Shown piece after piece: positions 25,358-32,734 of a stretch of 40,713 bases of DNA. Positions within the stretch are counted from its first letter, which is position 1. Each line of letters begins with the position of its first letter. The notes below the pieces were generated by a model, which worked only from the letters and a program-made list of their open reading frames with translations, made no database searches and was not told the origin of the DNA. The DNA is taken from the NCBI GenBank assembly GCA_021324595.1, contig JAJPIV010000052.1, forward strand, positions 1 to 40,713, written 5' to 3'. Both the position numbers and the translations under genes were made by a program. This DNA comes from Actinomycetota bacterium (GTDB taxonomy: Bacteria; Actinomycetota; Actinomycetes; Streptosporangiales; Streptosporangiaceae).

Positions 25358-26104
25358 GTGAAGGATCCGCTCCGGCGCCGCGTGCCGCTGGCCGCCGCCC
25401 CGCCCGGGCTCCGGCCGCGGGCCCTGCGCCTCCAGGGCCGCCGGCCGCACCGCCGCCTCGCCCGTGCGCTGCCAGGGCGTGCCGTGCTGCTCGACCGCGC
25501 CGGCCTGGGCCGGGCGCTGCGGGACGGCGGGCAGGTCGTCGCCGTGGACGTGGAGACCACCGGCTGGCTGGCCGAGGCCGGGCGGATCACCGAGATCGGC
25601 GCCGTGCGGCTGCGCCCGGCCGGGCCGCCCGTCGAGTTCTCCTCGCTCGTCAACCCCGGCGTGCCGATACCACCGCACATCACCGCCCTGACCGGGATCA
25701 CCGACGCGATGGTCCGCGGGGCGCCCACGATCAGGGAGGTGCTTCCCTCGTTCCTCGCCTTCGCCGACGGCGCCATCCTCGCCGCTCACAACGCGCCCTT
25801 CGACATCGCGTTCCTCGCCGCCGCCTGCGAGGCGTGCGGCATCGCCTGGCCGCGGTGGCCCGTCGTGGACACCGCTGTGCTCTCGCGCCTGCTGCTGCGC
25901 CCGGGGCAGGTGCCCGATCACAAGCTGGCGACGCTGGCCGAGTACTTCTCCGCGCCCGCCGGCCCGCGCCACCGTGCGCTCGCCGACGCCAGGGCGACCG
26001 TGAGCGTGCTGGCGGGCCTGCTCGAGCTGCCGGCCACCGAGCCGGCCAGGTTCCGCTGGAGGCCGGGCGGGCCTGCGGCGCGGGCCCGGCTCCGGCTACG
26101 ATGA
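25358..26104 (+). CDS. DnaQ-like DEDDh 3'-5' exonuclease
   Basis: A 248-residue protein with an exonuclease domain of the DNA polymerase III epsilon type: VAVDVETTG (Asp64, Glu66), the Exo II region AAHNAPFDIAFL, and HRALADARAT (His and Asp of Exo III). The first ~45 residues are Arg-rich and unconserved. The C-terminus ends soon after the domain; the GIY-YIG/UvrC part of the related M. tuberculosis gene Rv2191 is absent. It may act in proofreading or repair. The GTG at 25358 follows a leaderless -10 box. Confidence 0.87.
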   Translation: MKDPLRRRVPLAAAPPGLRPRALRLQGRRPHRRLARALPGRAVLLDRAGLGRALRDGGQVVAVDVETTGWLAEAGRITEIGAVRLRPAGPPVEFSSLVNPGVPIPPHITALTGITDAMVRGAPTIREVLPSFLAFADGAILAAHNAPFDIAFLAAACEACGIAWPRWPVVDTAVLSRLLLRPGQVPDHKLATLAEYFSAPAGPRHRALADARATVSVLAGLLELPATEPARFRWRPGGPAARARLRLR

Positions 26105-26145
26105 CGCCGCAGCCGGAGCGCGGGCTCCGGGCACAGGAGGCGGCT

Positions 26146-26433
26146 ATGGTCACGGCGATCGTGCTGATCAAGGCCGATGTGGCGCGCATCCCCGAGACCG
26201 CCGAGGCCATCGCCCAGATCGAGCAGGTGAGCGAGGTCTACTCGGTCACCGGCGAGTTCGACCTGGTCGCGATGGTCCGGGTGCGCGAGCACGACGAGCT
26301 CGGCGACGTCATCCCCGGCCGGCTGAACCGGATCCCGGGCGTGACCCACACCGAGACGCACATCGCGTTCCGCGCCTACTCGCGGCACGACCTGGAGGCG
26401 GCGTTCGCGCTCGGCTACCCCGAGACCGCCTGA
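26146..26433 (+). CDS. Lrp/AsnC ligand-binding (RAM) domain protein without HTH
   Basis: A 95-residue stand-alone RAM domain: MVTAIVLIKADVARIPETAEAIAQIEQVSEVYSVTGEFDLVAMVRV, then RLNRIPGVTHTETHIAFRAYS. In Lrp/AsnC regulators this domain binds an amino acid and forms the oligomer; the DNA-binding helix-turn-helix is missing here. Free RAM proteins can bind amino acids and may pair with full-length regulators. The ATG at 26146 has AGGAGG five bases upstream. It converges on trpD; a link to tryptophan is only positional. Confidence 0.88.
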   Translation: MVTAIVLIKADVARIPETAEAIAQIEQVSEVYSVTGEFDLVAMVRVREHDELGDVIPGRLNRIPGVTHTETHIAFRAYSRHDLEAAFALGYPETA

Positions 26434-26479
26434 GCGCCCGCCCCGGACCGCCGGAGCGGTGAACGGCCCCCGCCGCGGC

Positions 26480-26603
26480 CTCGCCCGCCCGGCCGGAGGC
26501 CAGCCGCCGGCCGCTCAGCCGGAGGCCAGCCGCGCGCTCGCCCGCCCGGCCGGAGGCCAGCCGCCGGCCGCTCAGCCGGAGGCCAGCCGCGCGCTCGCCC
26601 GCG
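26480..26603. repeat. 57-bp tandem duplication across the trpD 3' end
   Basis: Two identical 57-bp units (26480-26536, 26537-26593) and about ten bases of a third. Within each unit CCGGAGGCCAGCCG appears twice. The unit next to trpD holds its last six codons and stop; the other copy repeats them downstream. The rest of 26434-26571 shows no other feature. Confidence 0.93.
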
Positions 26604-27624
26604 CCCAGCGGTCCAGCAGGGCGGCGGCCCGCCCGGAGTCCACCGCGTCGGCCGCGCGGGCATACCCGTCGGCCAGCGCCTCCGCCAGCCGCCCGGCGCC
26701 GGGCACGCCGGCCTGAGCCGCCAGCGCGGCGGCGGCGTTGAGCAGCACCGTCTCGCGCACCGGCCCCGGCTCGCCCGCCAGCACCGACCGGGCGACGGCG
26801 GCGTTGCGCGCCGGGTCGCCGCCGCGCAGGTCACCGGGCTCGCAGCGGGGGATGCCGATGCCGGCGGGGTCGAACCTGGCCTGCTCCACCGACCCCTGCC
26901 AGACCACCCAGACCGTGGACGGGCCCGTCGTGGTCAGCTCGTCGAGGCCGTCGTCGCCGTGGAAGACCAGCGCCGAACAGCCCCGCCCGGCCAGCACCCC
27001 GGCCAGCACCGGCCCCATCCGGGGGTCGGCGACGCCCACCGCCTGCGCCTGCGGCCGCGCCGGGTTGGCGACCGGGCCGAGGAAGTTGAAGACCGTGGGA
27101 ACGCCCAGCTCCCGGCGCGGAGCGGCGGTGTGCCGCAGCGCCGGGTGGTACAGCGGGGCGAACAGGAACACCACGCCGGTCTCCTGCATCAGCTTCTCGG
27201 TCTGGGCCGGGGCCAGGTCGATCACCACGCCCAGCGCCTCCAGGACGTCGGCCGCCCCGCAGGCCGACGAGGCGGCCCGGTTGCCGTGCTTGGCCATCCG
27301 GGCGCCGGCGGCGGCGGCCACGATCGAGCCCATCGTGGAGATGTTCACCGTGCGCGCCCGGTCGCCCCCGGTGCCGACCAGATCGGTCAGCGGCCCGGGA
27401 ATCGACAGCGGCGTGGCGTGGCCGAGCATCGCCGAGGCGAGCCCCTCCACCTCGGCGGCGGTCTCGCCCTTCATCCGCAGCGTGACCCCGAACGCCGCGA
27501 TCTGCGCGGGCGTGGCAGCCCCGGTCATGATCTCGTTCATCGCCCACGCGGCGGCGTCGGCGGGCAGCGACTCGCCGCGCACCAGCGCGCCGATCAGCGC
27601 GGGCCAGGAGTAGGGGGAGTTCAT
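26572..27624 (-). CDS. trpD: Anthranilate phosphoribosyltransferase
   Basis: TrpD transfers phosphoribose from PRPP to anthranilate in tryptophan synthesis. The 350-residue protein has the N-terminal helical part (WPALIGALVRGESL... MTGAATPAQIAAFGVTLRMKGETAAEVEGLA), the PRPP loop DLVGTGGDRARTVNISTM, AKHGNRAASSACGAADVLEALG, VFLFAPLYHPAL, RRELGVPTVFNFLGPVANP and VFHGDDGLDE. The ATG at 27624 has AAGGAG five bases upstream. It follows the receiver-domain gene by 53 bases, which hold a 17-bp direct repeat ending next to the ribosome site. No Trp-rich leader peptide is seen here, unlike the DAHP synthase gene. Confidence 0.95.
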   Translation of the reverse strand: MNSPYSWPALIGALVRGESLPADAAAWAMNEIMTGAATPAQIAAFGVTLRMKGETAAEVEGLASAMLGHATPLSIPGPLTDLVGTGGDRARTVNISTMGSIVAAAAGARMAKHGNRAASSACGAADVLEALGVVIDLAPAQTEKLMQETGVVFLFAPLYHPALRHTAAPRRELGVPTVFNFLGPVANPARPQAQAVGVADPRMGPVLAGVLAGRGCSALVFHGDDGLDELTTTGPSTVWVVWQGSVEQARFDPAGIGIPRCEPGDLRGGDPARNAAVARSVLAGEPGPVRETVLLNAAAALAAQAGVPGAGRLAEALADGYARAADAVDSGRAAALLDRWARASARLASG

Positions 27625-27633
27625 CAGGGCTCC

Positions 27634-27667
27634 TTCACTGCGGTCACCGGTTCACTGCGGTCACCGG
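27634..27667. repeat. 17-bp direct repeat upstream of trpD
   Basis: TTCACTGCGGTCACCGG occurs twice head to tail (27634-27650, 27651-27667), beginning at the trpD Shine-Dalgarno sequence. It may be an operator or a chance duplication. Confidence 0.85.
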
Positions 27668-27677
27668 CCCGCCGCGG

Positions 27678-28082
27678 TCAGGCGAAGGCGGGCGGGGCCC
27701 CGGCCGCCGCCCGGCGGCGCATGAGCCCGGCCAGCTCGCCAGCCAGCGCCGCCGGGTCGATCGGGTGGGAGACCACCGCGTCCGCGCCCGACCACGTCGC
27801 CAGCCAGCCGTCATCTGCCCTGCCGATCACCAGCAGCACCGGCGGGCAGTCGAACACCTCGTCCTTGGCCTGACGGCACACCCCCATGCCGCCGGCCGGC
27901 TGGGCCTCGCCGTCCAGCACCATGACGTCCGCGCCCCCCGCGTCGAGCAGCCGGATCAGGGCGGGATGGGTCGCGACCTCGATGATCTCGGCCTCCGGCA
28001 CGTCGGGCGCGGGGCGCTTGCCGATCGCGAACCGGATCCTGGCGCGGGTGTCGGCGTCATGGCTGTACACGACAACTTTCAT
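27678..28082 (-). CDS. Stand-alone response-regulator receiver-like protein
   Basis: A 134-residue receiver fold: [57 protein letters not shown] with a candidate phospho-acceptor Asp in [43 protein letters not shown]. The conserved Thr/Ser and Lys after strands 4 and 5 are replaced (VIGRAD, VSHPID), so phosphorylation may not work as usual. No output domain. It precedes trpD on the same strand. The ATG at 28082 has TAGCAT six bases upstream, a leaderless start. Confidence 0.78.
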   Translation of the reverse strand: MKVVVYSHDADTRARIRFAIGKRPAPDVPEAEIIEVATHPALIRLLDAGGADVMVLDGEAQPAGGMGVCRQAKDEVFDCPPVLLVIGRADDGWLATWSGADAVVSHPIDPAALAGELAGLMRRRAAAGAPPAFA

Positions 28083-28088
28083 GCCTGG

Positions 28089-28094
28089 ATGCTA
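28089..28094 (-). promoter_or_regulatory. -10 box of the receiver-trpD unit
   Basis: TAGCAT on the minus strand, six bases ahead of the ATG at 28082. Confidence 0.5.
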
Positions 28095-28184
28095 CCGGCG
28101 GGCAGCGCCGCCGGCCCGCCCGCCGGCCCGCCTGGCCGGGCCGGCGGATCAGGGGGTCGTGGCGCGTTCCCCTACTGGGTGTCG

Positions 28185-28191
28185 TAATAAT
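28185..28191 (+). promoter_or_regulatory. -10 box of ctaE-qcrCAB
   Basis: TAATAAT, an island of A/T in GC-rich DNA, ends six bases before the GTG of ctaE. No ribosome site is present, so the operon RNA probably begins at the start codon. Confidence 0.6.
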
Positions 28192-28197
28192 GGGCGC

Positions 28198-28872
28198 GTG
28201 ACGACAGCAACGAGCGCGCCCGTCGTGCCGCGCACCCCCGCCAGCCGGCCCAACCTGGTCAGCGTCGGGACGATCGTCTGGTTGTCCTCGGAGCTGATGT
28301 TCTTCGCGGCTCTGTTCGCCATGTACTTCACGATCAAGTCGGTGGACACCGGCCGCCACATGCCCTGGCCGGGGGCGACGCTGAACTACCCGCTCGCCAC
28401 CACGAACACGATCGTGCTGATCCTGTCGAGCGTGACCTGCCAGATGGGCGTGTTCGCGGTCGAGCGGGGCCAGGTCAGGCGGCAGGGGCCGTGGTTCACC
28501 CCGTGGACGCCGCGGCACGGGTGGGCGAACTGGGGCCTGCGCGAGTGGTACGTGCTGTCGTTCCTCATGGGCGCGTACTTCATAGGAGGGCAGGGGTACG
28601 AGTACCTCGACCTGATCATCAAGCAGCACCTGACGCTGTCGTCGAGCAACTACGGATCGGTCTTCTTCCTCACCACCGGATTCCACGGCCTGCACGTGAC
28701 CGGCGGCCTGATCGCGTTCCTGTTCCTGCTCGGCCGCACGTTCGCGGCCAAGCGCCTCACCCACGAGCTGCAGACCAGCGCGATCGTGGTGTCGTACTAC
28801 TGGCACTTCGTCGACGTCGTGTGGATCGGCCTGTTCACCACCATCTACCTGCTCCCGCTGACCGGAAAGTAG
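28198..28872 (+). CDS. ctaE: Cytochrome c oxidase subunit III
   Basis: A 224-residue membrane subunit of the aa3 oxidase, with five hydrophobic helices, as usual for actinobacterial subunit III. Recognisable segments are [69 protein letters not shown] and [22 protein letters not shown]. It is the first gene of the unit ctaE-qcrC-qcrA-qcrB, the order also found in Mycobacterium and Streptomyces; the other oxidase genes are at 34168-37166. Start: GTG at 28198 after a leaderless -10 box. Confidence 0.96.
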   Translation: MTTATSAPVVPRTPASRPNLVSVGTIVWLSSELMFFAALFAMYFTIKSVDTGRHMPWPGATLNYPLATTNTIVLILSSVTCQMGVFAVERGQVRRQGPWFTPWTPRHGWANWGLREWYVLSFLMGAYFIGGQGYEYLDLIIKQHLTLSSSNYGSVFFLTTGFHGLHVTGGLIAFLFLLGRTFAAKRLTHELQTSAIVVSYYWHFVDVVWIGLFTTIYLLPLTGK

Positions 28873-28880
28873 CGACAGCC

Positions 28881-29690
28881 GTGCCCTCGATCTCCCTCAG
28901 GCGCCGCCGGCCCGCGGCCGGCTACGCCGTCATCGCGCTCGGCCTGCTCACCGTGGGCACGGCCTACGCCGCCATCACCAGCGCGGCCGCCGCCTCGGCC
29001 TCGGCGCCCGGCATCACGAGCCAGAACCAGCTCGCCGAGGGCCGGGCGATCTTCCTGCAGGAATGCGCGACGTGCCACGGCCTGTACGCGCAGGGCACCC
29101 CGGGGGTGGCGCCCAGCCTGATCGGGGTCGGCTCGGCCGCGGTCGACTTCCAGGTGAGCACCGGCCGGATGCCCGCCCGGGAGCCGGCCGCGGAGATGCC
29201 GCGCAAGCCGGTCCAGCTCACCACCCGGCAGATCCACGCCCTGGCCGCCTACATCGCCTCGCTCGGCGGCGGCCCGGCGATCCCCACCGCCGGCCAGGTC
29301 AGCATCGCCGGCGCGAACCCCGGCCTCGGCCAGCAGCTGTTCGTCACCGACTGCGCGCAGTGCCACAACTTCGTCGGCGCCGGCGGCGCGCTGACCTACG
29401 GCAAGTACGCCCCGGCGCTGACCGCGTCCACTCCCACCCAGATCTACGAGGCGATGCTGACCGGCCCGGAGGCGATGCCGGTCTTCAACAACACGACGAT
29501 CACCCCGCAGCAGAAGCGCGACATCATCGCGTACATCGTGGAGACCAGGCAGGAGCCGAACCCGGGCGGGTTCAGCCTGGGCCGGGTCGGCCCGGTCACC
29601 GAGGGCCTGGTCGCCTTCCTCGGCCTCCTGCTGTTCATGGTGTTCGCGGCCCTGTGGATCACCGCCAAGCACGGGAAGGCCCATGAGTGA
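28881..29690 (+). CDS. qcrC: Di-haem cytochrome c subunit of the bcc complex
   Basis: A 269-residue anchored cytochrome cc that carries electrons from the Rieske protein to the oxidase without free cytochrome c. An N-terminal membrane helix (~12-34) is followed by two haem c domains with CATCH at 62-66 and CAQCH at 158-162; Met ligands are likely in TGRMP and EAMPVF. A second membrane helix lies near 240-262. The GTG at 28881 is eight bases after ctaE. The stop overlaps the qcrA start. Confidence 0.96.
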   Translation: MPSISLRRRRPAAGYAVIALGLLTVGTAYAAITSAAAASASAPGITSQNQLAEGRAIFLQECATCHGLYAQGTPGVAPSLIGVGSAAVDFQVSTGRMPAREPAAEMPRKPVQLTTRQIHALAAYIASLGGGPAIPTAGQVSIAGANPGLGQQLFVTDCAQCHNFVGAGGALTYGKYAPALTASTPTQIYEAMLTGPEAMPVFNNTTITPQQKRDIIAYIVETRQEPNPGGFSLGRVGPVTEGLVAFLGLLLFMVFAALWITAKHGKAHE

Positions 29691-30810
29691 CTCACCCGCC
29701 GGCCACGGGCCGGGCGACATCGACGAGAACGGCCGCCCCGCCGGCGACGGACCCGCCGGCGACGGCGAGGCGCCGGGCGCCCCGCGCCGGCTGATCGGCA
29801 CTCCCCCGCCGGCGAAGGCGCACGCCCTGCTCGCCGGGGAGCCGCCCGGCCGCCCTCCCGCCGCGCGCGAGCTCCCCGCCGACCCGCCGGACCCGGCGAA
29901 GGCCAAGCGGGCCGAGCGGGTCGTCGCAGCGTGCTTCCTGATCGCGATGCTCGCCGGGATCGCGTTCATCGCGTGCTACGTGATCTTCACCGGGAGCACG
30001 CTCACCGACGTCCAGCACTCCAACCTCGCGCTGGGGCTGAGCATGGCGCTCACGTTCCTCGGCCTGGCGGTGGGGGCGACGATCTGGGTCCGCCGGATCA
30101 TGCCGCCGGTCGAGCTGACCGAGCAGCGCAAGCCGATGCGGTCGGCCGACGAGGACCGCGCGGCCTTCGCCGAGACCTTCGACGAGGGCGCGCAGGCCAG
30201 CCAGTTCGTCAAGCGGCCGCTGCTGCGCCGCACCCTCATCGCGGCGTCCATCCCTGCCGCGATCGCGCCGGTCATGCTGCTGCGCGACCTCGGGCCGCTG
30301 CCTGGCACCAGCCTGGATCACACGGTCTGGCGGCGCGGGCTGCGGCTGCTCGCCTACGGCGCCAACACTCCGATCAGGCCCGGCGACTTCAGCTCGCCCG
30401 GCGGGATGATCACCGTGGTGCCCGACGGCTACCAGGACGACTTCAACGCGCTCGCCAAGGCGGCGTGCATCATCATCAAGTTCGCCCCCGGGCAGATCGT
30501 GTACACCAGCCAGCCGCACCCGGTGCCCGGCCACGTGGTGGAGAACTGGACGGTCGACAACATCGTCTGCTACAGCAAGATCTGCACCCACGTCGGCTGC
30601 CCCGCCGCCCTGTACGAGCAGACCACCCACCACATCCTGTGCCCCTGCCACCAGTCGACGTTCGACGCCGCGCGCGGCGCCGAGGTGATCTTCGGCCCGG
30701 CCACCCGGCCGCTCCCCCAGCTGCCGATGACCGTCGACTCGCAGGGCTACCTCGTGGCGCGGAGCGACTTCACCGAGCCCGTCGGGCCCAGCTTCTGGGA
30801 GCGGTCATGA
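29683..30810 (+). CDS. qcrA: Rieske iron-sulfur subunit of the bcc complex
   Basis: A 375-residue protein with a long Pro/Gly/Asp-rich cytosolic N-terminus, three membrane helices (~82-106, ~113-133, ~186-203) and an outer Rieske domain. The [2Fe-2S] ligands are in CTHVGC (Cys, His) and CPCHQSTFD (Cys, His), followed by GPATRPLPQLP. Three helices are the actinobacterial form; most bacteria have one. The N-terminus contains an imperfect 15-bp tandem duplication (29737-29766, PAGDG twice). The ATG overlaps the qcrC stop and the stop overlaps the qcrB start. Confidence 0.96.
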   Translation: MSDSPAGHGPGDIDENGRPAGDGPAGDGEAPGAPRRLIGTPPPAKAHALLAGEPPGRPPAARELPADPPDPAKAKRAERVVAACFLIAMLAGIAFIACYVIFTGSTLTDVQHSNLALGLSMALTFLGLAVGATIWVRRIMPPVELTEQRKPMRSADEDRAAFAETFDEGAQASQFVKRPLLRRTLIAASIPAAIAPVMLLRDLGPLPGTSLDHTVWRRGLRLLAYGANTPIRPGDFSSPGGMITVVPDGYQDDFNALAKAACIIIKFAPGQIVYTSQPHPVPGHVVENWTVDNIVCYSKICTHVGCPAALYEQTTHHILCPCHQSTFDAARGAEVIFGPATRPLPQLPMTVDSQGYLVARSDFTEPVGPSFWERS

Positions 30811-32492
30811 GCACTCGCAGCGCCCTCGGCGGGGTCGGCGGCTACCTGGACGACCGGTTCCGCGGCGCCAAGGGGATCCGGTCGTTCTTCCGCAAGATCT
30901 TCCCCGACCACTGGTCGTTCCTGCTGGGCGAGATCGCGCTCTACTCGTTCATCATCCTGCTGCTCACCGGGACCTTCCTGACCCTGTGGTTCAAGCCGAG
31001 CATGACCGAGGTCGTCTACCACGGCAGCTACGTCAAGCTCGACGGCGTCCGGATGAGCGAGGCCTACGCCTCGACGCTGAACATCAGCTTCGACGTGCGC
31101 GGCGGGCTGCTGATGCGGCAGATCCACCACTGGGCGGCCGACCTGTTCGTGGCCGCGATCATGGCGCACATGCTCCGGATCTTCTTCACCGGCGCGTACC
31201 GCAAGCCCCGCGAGATCAACTGGCTGATCGGGATCGTGCTGTTCACCCTCAGCCTGTTCGAAGGGCTCTTCGGCTACTCGCTCCCCGACGACCTGCTGTC
31301 CGGCGCGGGCCTGCGGATCACCCAGGGCGTGCTCCAGTCGATCCCGATCGTCGGGACCTACTTGTCGTTCTTCCTGTTCGGCGGGCAGTACCCGGGGAAC
31401 GACATCATCCCGCGGCTGTACATCCTGCACGTGCTGGTGATCCCCGGCCTGTTCATGGCGCTGATCGGGGCGCACCTGTTCATCATGTTCCACCAGAAGC
31501 ACACGCAGATGCCCGGCAAGGGCCGCACCGACGCGAACGTGGTCGGCGCCCCGATGTACCCGTACTTCATGGCCAAGACCGGCGCGTTCTTCCTGTTCAC
31601 CTTCGCCGCCCTGGCGCTCGCGGCCACCTTCGCGCAGATCAACCCGATCTGGCTGTACGGGCCGTACAACCCGATCGCGATCTCGGCCGGCTCGCAGCCC
31701 GACTTCTACATGGGCTTCCTCGAGGGGTCGCTGAGGATCATGCCAGCGTGGCAGTGGGTGGTCGCCGGGCACACGTTCGCGCTCAACGTGTTCATCCCCG
31801 CGTTCGTGCCGCTCGGCATCGTGATGACCGGCGCCGCGCTGTGGCCGTTCCTGGAGCAGTGGATCACCGGGGACAGGCGCGAGCACCACGTGAACGACCG
31901 GCCCCGCAACGCGCCGACCAGGACCGCCCTCGGCATGGCCATGGTCTCGTTCTACGGCGTGCTCTGGGCCGAGGGCTCGAACGACGTGATCGCGGACCAC
32001 TTCGACATCGCGCTCTACACGGTCACCGAGATCGCCCGGGTCGCCGTGTTCGTCGTCCCGATCCTCACCTACATCATCACCAAGCGGATCTGCCTTGGCC
32101 TGCAGCGCAAGGACCGGCACCTGCTCGAGCACGGCGTGGAGACCGGCATCATCCGGCAGCTGCCGACCGGGGAGTTCATCGAGGAGACCCGGCCGGTCTC
32201 CGAGGAGATGCGGGCCAAGCTGGTGCTGCCCGCGCCGCCGCCCGCGCTGCCGGGCGGCGGGCACGCGCCCGACGAGGACGTGCCCCCGCCGAAGATGCGC
32301 GGCGGCATGGGCCGGGTGAGGGCCAGGCTGAACAAGATCGTGACCGAGCAGGTCCCGGCCGGGACGCACGGCAACGGGCACGGCGCGGAGGGCGACGGGG
32401 CGCCGGCCCGCGCCGCCATCGGCGCCGGGCCGCACGGCGCCGGCCAGGCCGAGGCAGGTGACAGCCCGCAGCACGGCACGCCATCGGCGTGA
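30807..32492 (+). CDS. qcrB: Cytochrome b subunit of the bcc complex
   Basis: A 561-residue cytochrome b. The two haem-b His pairs lie in RQIHHWAADLFVAAIMAHMLRIF and LYILHVLVIPGLFMALIGAHLF; the quinol-site segment PIWLYGPYNP and the FYMGFLEGSLRIMP region follow. About eight membrane helices fill residues ~40-420. The last ~130 residues are a hydrophilic, Pro/Gly/His-rich cytosolic tail typical of actinobacteria. ATGA overlap with qcrA indicates coupling. The 21-bp tandem repeat array begins at the final base of the stop codon. Confidence 0.96.
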   Translation: MSTRSALGGVGGYLDDRFRGAKGIRSFFRKIFPDHWSFLLGEIALYSFIILLLTGTFLTLWFKPSMTEVVYHGSYVKLDGVRMSEAYASTLNISFDVRGGLLMRQIHHWAADLFVAAIMAHMLRIFFTGAYRKPREINWLIGIVLFTLSLFEGLFGYSLPDDLLSGAGLRITQGVLQSIPIVGTYLSFFLFGGQYPGNDIIPRLYILHVLVIPGLFMALIGAHLFIMFHQKHTQMPGKGRTDANVVGAPMYPYFMAKTGAFFLFTFAALALAATFAQINPIWLYGPYNPIAISAGSQPDFYMGFLEGSLRIMPAWQWVVAGHTFALNVFIPAFVPLGIVMTGAALWPFLEQWITGDRREHHVNDRPRNAPTRTALGMAMVSFYGVLWAEGSNDVIADHFDIALYTVTEIARVAVFVVPILTYIITKRICLGLQRKDRHLLEHGVETGIIRQLPTGEFIEETRPVSEEMRAKLVLPAPPPALPGGGHAPDEDVPPPKMRGGMGRVRARLNKIVTEQVPAGTHGNGHGAEGDGAPARAAIGAGPHGAGQAEAGDSPQHGTPSA

Positions 32493-32603
32493 GCAGGGAC
32501 CGGGCCCCCGTCAGCAGGGACCGCGCCCCCGTCAGCAGGGACCGCGCCCCCGTCAGCAGGGACCGCGCCCCCGTCAGCAGGGACCGCGCCCCCGTCAGCA
32601 GGG
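32492..32603. repeat. 21-bp tandem repeat array after qcrB
   Basis: Five full copies (starts 32492, 32513, 32534, 32555, 32576) of AGCAGGGACCGCGCCCCCGTC and seven bases of a sixth. Copies 2-5 are identical; copy 1 differs at one base (GGG for GCG). No spacers, so not CRISPR. Confidence 0.97.
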
Positions 32604-32652
32604 CCGGACCTGGTCCGACCGGCCCGGGGCCGGCGCCCGGTGCCCGGGCATC

Positions 32653-32698
32653 GCGGCGGGCCGGAGGCGCGTGGTTCGCCTCGCCTCCGGCCCGCCGC
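32653..32698. terminator. 17-bp inverted repeat between qcrB and the convergent gene
   Basis: A perfect 17-bp stem (32653-32669 with 32682-32698) and a 12-base loop. No U-tract on either side. Its place between convergent genes suggests a bidirectional terminator. Confidence 0.7.
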
Positions 32699-32734
32699 GG
32701 GTTGCCCGCCTGCTAGCCGCTGACGTCGCCGGGC

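Larger units (their letters stand above)
32489..32716 (+). other. Open frame of 75 codons with SRDRAPV repeats, doubtful gene
   Basis: A GTG overlaps the qcrB stop (GTGA), the same arrangement as qcrC/qcrA/qcrB, and opens a frame in which the 21-bp repeat encodes five SRDRAPV heptapeptides, followed by a Pro/Gly/Ala-rich tail. The last part crosses the 17-bp terminator stem, which argues against a real gene. No family is recognised. Because the repeat unit is a multiple of three, several frames stay open by necessity. Confidence 0.2.

Noticed and set aside
28083-28184. Strong -35 element for ctaE or the receiver gene
   Set aside because: Only the -10 boxes are convincing; nothing near TTGACA lies at 16-19 bases.
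32492-32603. CRISPR array
   Set aside because: The 21-bp units abut directly with no spacers, and there are no cas genes.
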